From Cryoendolithus antarcticus (Eukaryota; Ascomycota; Dothideomycetes; Cladosporiales; Cladosporiaceae): a stretch of 64,000 bases of DNA. Positions within the stretch are counted from its first letter, which is position 1; each line of letters opens with the position of its first letter. The stretch is from contig NAJO01000050.1 in the NCBI GenBank assembly GCA_002077065.1, positions 232,017-296,016 on the forward strand. Direction: 5' to 3'. Shown here in pieces: positions 58,001 through 64,000 of this stretch. A program made the position numbers and the translations under genes. The notes beneath the pieces were generated by a model. It had not been told where the DNA came from, did not search any database, and saw only the letters and a program-made list of their open reading frames with translations.

Positions 58001-60916
58001 GTCTTTGCTCAGATAACATCTGTGTCGACACTTACACTGCCCGGAGTGGTAACGTCTGTAACGATTCCCGGAGAAGCTATTACTCTGACCTCTACCTCAA
58101 CGTTGACCTTGCCTGTCGAGACCTCAATTTCGACACTCGAGATTACGCTTCCGGTGTCGACCTTTACAGTTGCTGCATTGCCAGCCGTTACAGTGCCGAC
58201 CACGATCTTTGCGCAGATAACATCTGTGACTACACTCACGCTTCCCGGACTTGTGACATCTGTGACGATTCCGGAGCCTCCTGTGACTTTGACATCGATC
58301 TCAACGCTGAGCTTGCCTGTTGTCACAATCACCTCTATCTCCACCCTCGAGGCCACGCTGCCAGCCATTACAGTTCCGACCACAATAGTGGATACACTCA
58401 CGCTTCCAGCAGAGCAGCTACCTGCGGTGACACTGACTGTTCCCACCACTGTCCAACTTCCAGCATCGACACTCACCTCGATCTCTACCCTCGAGGTTAC
58501 GCTGCCAGCCATTACAGTTCCGACCACGATAGTGGATACACTCACGCTTCCAGCCGAGCAGTTGCCTGCGGTAACACTGACTGTTCCTACGACTATTCAG
58601 CTCCCAGCATCGACCCTCACGCTGAGCTTGCCTGGTGTAACGCTCACCTCCATCTCCACCCTCGAGATTACGCTGCCAGCCATTACAGTTCCGACCACGA
58701 TAGTGGATACACTCACGCTTCCAGCCGAGCAATTACCTGCGGTGACACTCACTGTTCCTACGACTGTTCAACTTCCAGCATCGACTCTCACGCTCCCAGC
58801 CGAGCAGTTGCCTGCGGTGACACTCACTATTCCTACGACCGTTCAACTTCCAGCATCAACTCTCACGCTCCCAGCCGAGCAGCTGCCTGCGGTGACAGTG
58901 ACTGTTCCTACGACTGTCGAACTGCCAGCATCGACCCTTACCCTTCCAGCCGTGCAGCTACCTCCTCTGACTTTGACGCAAGTGTCGATCACTACCCTGA
59001 CCGTTCCTACGACAGTCCAATTGCCTGCCGAGGTAGTGACGCAGATATCGACAGCTACGCTGACAGTCCCGACGACCATTCAGCTTTCGGCCTCAACCAT
59101 TACACTCCCGGCAGCCCAGCTTCCGGCATCGACGGTTCAGCTCCCTGCATCGACCATTACGCTACCAGCAGCACAGCTACCCGCCGTAACACTAACACAA
59201 GTGTCGATCTCCACCCTGACCGTTCCTACAACGGTCCAATTGCCTGCCGAAGTAGTGACGCAGATATCGATATCCACATTTACTGTCCCGACGACCGTTC
59301 AGCTTTCGGCGTCAACAATCACACTCCCGGCAGTGCAGCTTCCGGCATCGACCGTCACGCTACCAGCAGCGCAGCTACCCGCCGTAACTCTAACGCAAGT
59401 GTCGATCTCCACCCTGACAGTTCCTACGACCGTTCAGCTCCCGGCGTCGACGATACAACTCCCTGCATCCACGATACAACTCCCGGCTTCGACGATTCAG
59501 CTTCCTGCATCAACCATCACTTTACCAGCAGAACAGCTCCCGGCCACAACAGTCCAGCTTCCGGCCTCGACTATCCAACTCCCGGCTTCCACGGTACAAC
59601 TCCCTGCATCGACCATCACGTTACCTGCGGTTCAGCTTCCAGCATCGACGGTACAACTCCCAGCGTCTACCGTCACACTACCTGCAGTCCAGCTCCCGGC
59701 ATCGACCGTACAACTCCCTGCATCGACCATTACTTTACCAGCAGAGCAGCTCCCAGCATCGACGGTCCAACTCCCAGCGTCTACTATTACACTACCTGCA
59801 GTCCAGCTTCCCGCGTCTACTGTTCAGCTGCCAGCGGTAACACTGACGCAGACTTCGGTCTCGACACTGACTTTGCCGGCGGTTCAGCTGCCAGCATCGA
59901 CCATAACTTTGCCGGCAGTTCAGCTTCCAGCTTCTACTGTCCAACTACCCGCTGTCACGTTGACATCGGTGTCACTCTCGACGCTGACATCAGTGTCAAT
60001 CTCGACGCTGACCCTTCCAGCAGTCCAGCTACCTGCAAGCACACTGACATCCACGTTGACGTTGCCCGCAGTCCAGCTGCCTGCCGTTACGTTGCCGGCT
60101 TCAACGGTCCAACTGCCCGCCGTCACACTTACGGAGACATCAGTGTCGACGTTGACTATCCCTGCTGCTCAAGTGCCTACAGTCACATTGCCAGCCTCAA
60201 CGGTCCAGTTGCCTGCGGTGACGCTTACGCAGACGTCGACCTCGACGCTGACTCTCCCTGCGGTTCAATTACCTGCAGTCACATTGCCGGCCTCCACAGT
60301 CCAACTGCCTGCTGTCACACTCACGCAGGTATCAGTCTCGACATTGACGCAGACATCGACTTCAACACTGACTTTACCGGCTGTCCAACTGCCCGCCTCC
60401 ACGGTCCAACTGCCCGCTGTTACTCTGACGCAGATATCGGTCTCGACATCGACATCTACACTGACTCTGCCTGCTGTCCAGTTGCCCGCCTCGACCGTGC
60501 AACTACCCGCAGTGACTTCAACTCAGACAACGACCTCGACATTGACCTTACCAGCTGTGCAATTGCCAGCCTCGACGGTCCAATTGCCTGCGGTGACGCT
60601 TACGCAAACATCGACGTCGACACTGACTTTGCCAGCTGTTCAACTGCCCGCCTCCACGGTCCCACTACCTGCTGTGACTTTGACTTCAACTCAGACAGCG
60701 ACCTCGACATTGACTCTCCCCGCATCAACGGTCCAACTTCCCGCTGTGACCCTGACGCAGACGACCACCTCGACATTGACTTTGCCGGCTGTCCAACTAC
60801 CAGCTGTGACTCTAACGCAGACAACGACCTCGACATTGACTCTAGCGGCTGTACCACTACCCGCTGTGACTCTAACGCAGACATCGACCCTGACGCAGAC
60901 ATCGACCTCGACATAG
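52064..60916 (+). CDS. Giant secreted Ser/Thr/Leu/Pro repeat protein (cell-surface adhesin-like)
   Basis: Intronless ORF, 2,950 aa from the ATG at 52064. The N-terminus is a good signal peptide (basic MQLARLFQR, then YLLACLLLLQSW, cleavage near VVLA|AP). After a Thr/Ser/Lys segment with two Cys, everything is degenerate repeat: about 35-residue units with TITVTSQ and TLTSTYTA (52300-52620); TEVRSTTLTVT and ETQAASTLTITSNE units (53150-54430); SITLPGDxAATITSFVTLP units (54950-56100); 14-, 28- and 25-residue units further on; and QLPASTV/TLPAVQ heptad-like text (59100-60900). No enzyme domain, membrane helix or Lys-rich core is seen. The composition suggests a heavily O-glycosylated wall or matrix protein forming beta-rich rods (inference). 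It ends at a TAG that looks like a mutated repeat codon; see the next entry. Confidence 0.85.
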   Translation: MQLARLFQRYLLACLLLLQSWQVVLAAPLKTVTSTCTETLRSTTTKTSISTKTSISTRTSVSTKTSVSTHTSTKSTCAAKQPTSTITVTSQRKGKTSTKTLTTTYTPKPLPPSTITVQSTLISSITITSQPKASTSTKILTSTYTARPVPASTVTVQPSASTTTRTLTSTYTASPLPASTITLQPTWTASPVTVTMAASAQVPSTTTKTVSLDASTTTVVQSASTSTVNFTASGSTVTTTINAVASTTTVTVSATAPPPAVLPASVVTVTSISSTVLTSFEPASTLTLSYTVSERAVTTTISAIASTTTFTVSETAPPPAVLPASVVTVTSISPTVLTLLEPASTITITSSILGVDSLAAGSPQISTSTLTITNEPEATATVTLAGSTEVRSTTLTVTHEPGAAATVTLAGSTEVRSITITELSTVAQEPAPTITLLSTITTTVDSLLVGSLQVTTSTLTVTNEPGAAATITLAGSTEVRSTTITEVSIAAQEPGPTTTVFSTITTTATSVELAVPLPASTLTITTTASGLDSATTLPASIEVSTTTVTAEPTSAVLVTTTIVETSTAEVTITVPGPAASDITVTVMSTIENAPALPTTITVSDGGSPKTVTKTQAASTLTITSNEQFENTVTVPTTITVSGGGSLTTITETQAVSSLTTITETQAVSTLTITSNEQVDNTVTIPTTITISGEGLLTTITETQAASTFTITSNEQEPATTVFLTESATVAPLPGLVTTSFATVTTTVENTVTLPTTITISGEGSLTTVIETQPASTLTVTSNEHEPGTTVTITESTAAAPLPGSVTTSFATITTTVSSNEPATAEPLPASTITITADAPTITSVLTLPGALASDSITVTTAPAETFLSTIFATSVLTVTSVAETTITLPGEAQVPSTVTVTSIDLTTVSVSGNPDVSTVTSFSTVTDSQGTVSITVTTNGEGQAVPPATATTTLSCSIDPVTLPAITKTISLPAELAQTITVSSIVSITLPIETTSITVPGDIAATITETVSLPAESAQTITVSSIVSITLPVETTSITLPGDVAATITETTSITLPGAVAATSTETISITLPGNVAATITETTSITLPGAIAATITETISPPADLAQTITVSTIVSVTLPLETTSVTLAGELASTITSIVSVTLPVETTSITLPGELASTITSIVSVTLPIETTSITLPGDFAATITSFVTLPVETTLVTLPGDFAGTVTSFVTLPVDTQITSITLPGDVAATVTSFVTLPGEVTSITLPGDLAATITSFVTLPVETTSITLPGDLAATITSFVTLPVETTITLPGELASTITSFLTLPIETSVLTSLVTLPGELATTVTLPAETTSITLPGQLASTITSFLTLPIETSVLTSLITLPSELAATVTLPGLTQLETSVVTSTLTLPGDSAVTITVSSVTTLPGETITLPAIIQDGTTVTLPGLTQLETSIITSTLTLPEGSAVTVTVSSITTLPGETVTLPAVVQDGTTVTLPAETISLKLPVETSFITLPAVVQDATTVTLPAETVRLTLPIETSFVTLPASVQDGITVTLPAQTVSLTLPVETSFVTLPAVVQDGTTVTLSAETISLTLPVETSFITLPALAVAPSTLTSLVATTFFDTITSLVPTTLTSISTIEVTTTIQVPGLDSLSTLDAVTVTSTILDTITSFIPTTISGPTVSIPFTLEPSVITSTLTETLPAVTLPAITLPGIITTTTSTLEVAGPTQTVTLPVSTLSLTIPTTIELPGTTSLLTITLPAPLAETVSTTISAQITSTLTLPGPIESVTISRPTITLPVESITVPGPTITLPVESVTVPGPTITLPVESITIAGPTVTLPAVTESTTVTVPSLITLGASTVVETSTSLVTLPPVTLPIETSISTLEITLPVSTLTSLVTLPPVTLPIETSISTLEVTLPVSTLTLPPLPAVTLPVETSISTLEVTLPVSTLTLPPLPAVTLPVETSISTLEVTLPVSTLTLPPLPAVTLPTTVFAQITSVSTLTLPGVVTSVTIPGEAITLTSTSTLTLPVETSISTLEITLPVSTFTVAALPAVTVPTTIFAQITSVTTLTLPGLVTSVTIPEPPVTLTSISTLSLPVVTITSISTLEATLPAITVPTTIVDTLTLPAEQLPAVTLTVPTTVQLPASTLTSISTLEVTLPAITVPTTIVDTLTLPAEQLPAVTLTVPTTIQLPASTLTLSLPGVTLTSISTLEITLPAITVPTTIVDTLTLPAEQLPAVTLTVPTTVQLPASTLTLPAEQLPAVTLTIPTTVQLPASTLTLPAEQLPAVTVTVPTTVELPASTLTLPAVQLPPLTLTQVSITTLTVPTTVQLPAEVVTQISTATLTVPTTIQLSASTITLPAAQLPASTVQLPASTITLPAAQLPAVTLTQVSISTLTVPTTVQLPAEVVTQISISTFTVPTTVQLSASTITLPAVQLPASTVTLPAAQLPAVTLTQVSISTLTVPTTVQLPASTIQLPASTIQLPASTIQLPASTITLPAEQLPATTVQLPASTIQLPASTVQLPASTITLPAVQLPASTVQLPASTVTLPAVQLPASTVQLPASTITLPAEQLPASTVQLPASTITLPAVQLPASTVQLPAVTLTQTSVSTLTLPAVQLPASTITLPAVQLPASTVQLPAVTLTSVSLSTLTSVSISTLTLPAVQLPASTLTSTLTLPAVQLPAVTLPASTVQLPAVTLTETSVSTLTIPAAQVPTVTLPASTVQLPAVTLTQTSTSTLTLPAVQLPAVTLPASTVQLPAVTLTQVSVSTLTQTSTSTLTLPAVQLPASTVQLPAVTLTQISVSTSTSTLTLPAVQLPASTVQLPAVTSTQTTTSTLTLPAVQLPASTVQLPAVTLTQTSTSTLTLPAVQLPASTVPLPAVTLTSTQTATSTLTLPASTVQLPAVTLTQTTTSTLTLPAVQLPAVTLTQTTTSTLTLAAVPLPAVTLTQTSTLTQTSTST
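57401..57541 (+). repeat. 42-bp tandem repeat inside the giant gene
   Basis: Units begin at 57401, 57443, 57485 and 57527 (the last partial). Each starts CCTACAATCACGTTGCC, or near it, and codes PTITLPVES(V/I)TVPG. The exact 42-nt spacing and few differences show recent duplication. Confidence 0.85.
57645..57985 (+). repeat. 84-bp tandem repeat inside the giant gene
   Basis: Copies coding LPVETSISTLEVTLP then VSTLTLPPLPAVT. The same site recurs at 57815 and 57899, i.e. 84 nt (28 codons) apart. Three to four copies, the first one lacking some codons and carrying a variant insert. Confidence 0.8.
58360..58935 (+). repeat. Higher-order repeats with 75-bp unit inside the giant gene
   Basis: A long unit coding TLPAITVPTTIVDTLTLPAE recurs three times (about 58358, 58498, 58672). 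It is followed by a shorter 75-nt unit (LPAEQLPAVTLTVPTTVQ and LPASTLT) in three near copies up to about 58935. Confidence 0.75.
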
Positions 60917-61195
60917 ACATCGACCCTGACGCAGACATCGATCTCGACGCAGACATCGACCCTGACACAGACATCGACCCTGACGCAGACATCGACCTCG
61001 ACATTGCCAGCAGTCACATCCCGCATCACAGTCACTTCAACTTCGGTATTACCAGCCGTCACAGTGACATCGACTTCGACCCAGACGGTGTCGCTCCCAC
61101 CGAGCACGATCACCATTGCTCGTACGACCATAACGAGTTGCGCGCCTCTCGTAAGTCAGGTGACTTCAGCCCTTGGTGGCATACTCAGACGTTGA
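60917..61195 (+). pseudogene. In-frame 3' continuation of the giant repeat gene beyond TAG
   Basis: Directly after the TAG at 60914-60916 the same frame stays open for 92 codons with the same repeat text (TSTLTQTSISTQTS), then LPAVTVTSTSTQTVSLPPST and a non-repeat end, TSCAPLVSQVTSALGGILRR. This is what an intact C-terminus of the protein would look like, so the TAG appears to be a nonsense mutation in an older, 3,043-residue protein. If stop readthrough occurs, this part would be translated. Confidence 0.6.
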
Positions 61196-62950
61196 TAGTG
61201 TTGGCCTGGCTCCTCTTGTATTTGATCGACGTCGGGAGGACGTCGGCCAACCTATGCGGTCCATACTTCAAGCGGAGAAGCCGTTCCTGCTGGGCCAGTA
61301 TCGTTGCCTTCGCACGAGAAGCATGTCGTACGCATAGTCGAAGGTCGCAAGCAAGCACTCAGTGCCTGCATCTTGATCGCATTTGAAGTTATCGCGCGTG
61401 GAGAACCTGGGAAAGAGCAAGCGCTGTATAGACCAAACGGCGGATCACGATCACAAAGAGCCACGATGTGCGGGACAAATACAAGACTAGCGCCCTGCGC
61501 GGTACGCAAGTTTCAAGGACATGAGATGGACAGTCAATGTCAGCAATGTACGTAGCGTTTCGTGTCAAGCGTACATGGACTACTGTCGCCCGCACGTTGC
61601 GGTACACTCTCGCCTTATCAATTTGCCGTCGCCTGGTATGATCTCGACGATCTCCATCCTCTGCTCAATCCGCAACGCCGACCCTCCTGCCGTTGTTCTC
61701 GATCACGCTCACCAGCCCGTACCATCGCGTTTTCTGAGCCCTCCAGCGCTGATCTACATTCCAGTGTTGTGCCTCCTTAGTGTGACTTCTACCTCGGCCA
61801 TCCGATACTTGTAGATCGGCTTCTCTTGCTCCACCAACACCGCTGACCGACTCCTCATACAGCATCATCCTCTAACGTTTTGCAAACGGCGAGTGCTCTC
61901 CCGGCCTATGGCTCCGTACGCGTATCCATGCCCTGCTCCATATTCAGACCTCCGCCGCATCCGTGTTCAGCCTCCCCTTCGTACAGCTGTTTGCTTGACA
62001 GCCACCGCGACTACGCAACACTCCCATCTCCTCCCATCTTTTCCGTACAGCTCGCTGACTGATCTCCTAGCAGGCCACGTAGCAAGTCGGTACACCACCA
62101 GGACTCCTCGCAATCGTTTCCATGGTTGCGATTGGGGCCCAGCTGGGCAATGCGACTGCGCTGAACGAGACCGGCGCTTCTCATAGTCGACTCCGGCGTT
62201 GCGACGAATGGCCTGCTAGGCAATGCGACTCCGCGGAGCGACACCAGTACTCCTCGCAGATCACATCAGCGTTGCGACGTCGAGCCCGGTACCCAGCATG
62301 CCAGGCAAGGACCACGCGAAGATGTCGTCGCATTGTTCCCGCGTTGTGAGCGCCCGGTCCGACTGCCAGCATTGTAGCGCACCACCGGCTCTTGAGCTGC
62401 GATAGGCGTCTCCGGCACCGAGATTGCTCTCTTGATTCAGTAGCGCAGCGCAATCGCAACACTTCGCTTCAGGATAGGTCTACGGCGCTTGAGGTCTTTC
62501 GTCCATCTGTCAGGGTCATACCGTATCAGCCCCGTGCAGCTCTTCGGGAGTGATAGCACTGGTGAGGTCGCTGGCGTTGTGTCTAGCAATGCGCTGCAAT
62601 CGCCTCTCGTATTGTGTGGAGGTAGATTCCGTTCCCAAGATCCCTTGCCCAGTATGCAGCGCTCCAGCATAGTGATCTCTAGCAGTGGTGAGAGGGTGAT
62701 GGCGGTCTCGAGATCGTGTGACAACGCCAAACTGTCAAGGAGGGATCGTGGGAGGTAAGTCGATGCAGATCTTTGCTTGGAGCAGCGAGCGTGGTGCTGC
62801 TGCCAGTGTGTAGGTCTTCCAGGTTGTCGACGTTGTCTGGTACAAACGTATCGCTTCTCTGCCGTGTTTTCGGTCAATGATCGTCGCGAACATCCTCGTG
62901 GCACACTATGGCAGTCCACCACTTTGCCACAGCAGATACTGTGCCCATAG
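61196..62950. other. Region without recognisable gene
   Basis: About 1.75 kb. ORFs reach only 161 codons (minus strand, 62437-62922, text such as LSHDLETAITLSPLLEITML, which looks protein-like but unknown). A hydrophobic plus-strand text (TLIVLAWLLLYLIDVG, about 61190-61237) lies out of frame with the end of the giant gene. Imperfect direct repeats occur at 62060-62330. Confidence 0.4.
62065..62330. repeat. Imperfect direct repeats, about 70-85 bp
   Basis: Two clear copies begin GGCAATGCGACT at about 62144 and 62219. Each passes through GCGxxGAxCGAxACC and then GCGTTGCGAC. A third, weaker copy precedes them (from about 62068). Origin unknown. Confidence 0.5.
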
Positions 62951-63048
62951 CTTTCGCTCCAGGTGATGAGACAGTGAGATCTGCAGGCGGGGGACTGTAA
63001 ACACAGCTCCTTCCCAGGCCTCGACTCACGGCGACCTTTTCACATGCG

Positions 63049-63273
63049 ATGGTCGCTCCTTCCACGCTGCAGGAGATCAAGCAAGATGAGCAAGTCGGTC
63101 TCTTAATCATCAATGGAGCTGGAGGCGTCGGCTCTATAGCCTCGCAAATAGCACGAAATGTACTAAACCTGCCTATAGTCATTAGCACTACGGGTCGCGC
63201 GGACACTATCGAGTGGTATAAGAAGATAGGAGCGACATACGTGCTTAATTACTACGAGGACCTACGGCCGTAG
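63049..63273 (+). pseudogene. Zinc-type alcohol dehydrogenase/quinone oxidoreductase relic
   Basis: The ORF codes 74 residues with the Rossmann core of medium-chain dehydrogenases: [19 protein letters not shown], then [20 protein letters not shown], ending at a TAG. The next codons continue the family text (IATLELKV) after the stop, and pieces such as DIIA then LLGKVYL, and FLSKSL, are still readable near 63416-63530 among TAA and TAG codons. Weak traces upstream (FAPGDE near 62949) suggest more of the gene was once present. The full enzyme would be about 340 aa, so this is a broken copy. The stops replace expected Gln codons, as C-to-T change would give. Confidence 0.7.
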
Positions 63274-63312
63274 ATTGCTACGCTTGAACTTAAGGTGCTA
63301 ATTAAGTAAGTG

Positions 63313-64000
63313 TCTTAGTATATTAGCTTTTCGAGTAGCTTAGTACGCCTCGTCTAACGCTATTAGGTACTACTTTATTATTTACGATACTACGAAGTAT
63401 CTTAAGACTATCTCGGATATTATCGCCCTATTAGGTAAGGTATATTTAGTTATCTAAGGCTACGTAGACTTTTACGATACCTAGTTTCTATCGAAATCTC
63501 TTATAACTAATCTACGAGCGAATACGCCCGTCTTCGCTTAAATCCTTATATAAAGTTTACGGCTTAGTATACTCGAGGTACCCGTCTTCGCTTACCTACG
63601 TTCGTTTATAATACTATACTTTAATACGCTATTCCTATATAGCTACGATATTATTACTAATTTCCTATAATCCCCCGTCGTCCGTTTATCGATAGCTAGT
63701 CGTATATATTTACTATCGCTATCGCTAGATCCCCGGTTTTAGGTAAAGCCGACTTTAAGGTATCGCTAAGCCTCGCTATAGGGTTAGAATCGGGAGTACT
63801 ATAAACGTAGTACCTACGAACTTAGTATACCGGACGTAGTAACTAAAGTACGTCCTACGACTTGGACCCCGCCGACCCCGCCGGTAGCTCTATAGATATC
63901 TATATATACCGTCCCGAAAGGTAAGGACGACGCGCCTTCTACGCGATAGACGAATTTAATAGGCAATTTACGTACCTACCGCGCTATCGTATTCTCGTCT
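63313..64000. repeat. RIP-saturated AT-rich segment (decayed repeat)
   Basis: By direct reading, this stretch of 688 nt contains one TpG (near 63863) and one CpA (near 63964), while CpG and TpA are very frequent. This is the footprint of repeat-induced point mutation acting on CpA on both strands to near completion. There is no long ORF. The left part still carries traces of the oxidoreductase relic; the rest could be a transposon remnant but no coding domain is readable. Confidence 0.85.

Noticed and set aside
52117..61131. Many antisense ORFs of 60-320 codons opposite the giant gene
   Set aside because: The repeat codons of the sense strand (ACC, ACG, CTG, GCG and similar) rarely give stops on the other strand, so long antisense frames are expected. 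Their text (VTAGSWTAGSV) is the mirror of the repeat.
62874..63206. Minus-strand ORF of 110 codons
   Set aside because: It is antisense to the dehydrogenase relic, whose Rossmann motif GAGGVGS reads on the plus strand.

Overview
This window comes from a filamentous ascomycete (Pezizomycotina), and the gene set fits a Dothideomycete best. The evidence is the short GT-AG introns (about 50-160 nt) in otherwise dense genes on both strands, the fungal families present (Ach1, Spf1 P5A ATPase, Srv2/CAP, GYF-domain Smy2/Syh1-like, NBR1, Mak32-like kinase, Sdt1-like nucleotidase), and a right-hand end that has lost almost all CpA/TpG dinucleotides, the mark of repeat-induced point mutation (RIP). The exact taxon cannot be read from the sequence. 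No rRNA, convincing tRNA, CRISPR or bacterial operon is present. All splice junctions given here were read by eye from donor/acceptor sites and frame, and each multi-exon model closes in frame unless stated.

Layout. 1-544: left-edge fragment of a Gly/Met/Pro-rich protein (minus). 1174-6280: ACH1 (minus), a DUF1772 membrane protein (plus) and a BTB/POZ protein (plus) with an apparent 1-nt loss in a G run. 6605-18564: three large minus-strand regulatory or RNA-related genes (GYF-domain protein, multi-KH protein, disordered P/Q-rich protein). 18812-30234: HAD pyrimidine nucleotidase, an unresolved Cys-rich exon, the P5A ATPase Spf1, a TPR-SET protein and a membrane-anchored UIM protein. 30797-39838: Srv2/CAP, a Mak32-like PfkB protein with an apparent frameshift, a divergent pair of MBL-fold lactonase-like and carboxymuconolactone decarboxylase-like genes, an unrecognised gene with an in-frame TAG, and an alpha/beta hydrolase. 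40334-50644: NBR1-type autophagy receptor, a Btz-domain (CASC3/Barentsz) protein and a NO VEIN/sacsin-like GHKL ATPase.

52064-61195 is the most striking locus: one intronless ORF of 2,950 codons coding a secreted, almost wholly Ser/Thr/Leu/Pro/Val repeat protein. It stops at a TAG that looks like a C-to-T change of a repeat CAG codon, and the same frame runs open for 92 more codons. 61196-62950 has no recognisable gene. A relic of a zinc-type alcohol dehydrogenase/quinone oxidoreductase follows (63049-63273 open, traces beyond), and from about 63313 to the window end the DNA is saturated with RIP-like change.

Functional themes: most genes are housekeeping or regulatory (acetate/CoA metabolism, ER P5A transport, actin turnover, selective autophagy, mRNA handling). 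The accessory signal sits to the right (the NO VEIN-like ATPase, the giant surface protein and the RIP boundary), which suggests the window runs from a conserved core into a repeat-rich, fast-changing region.
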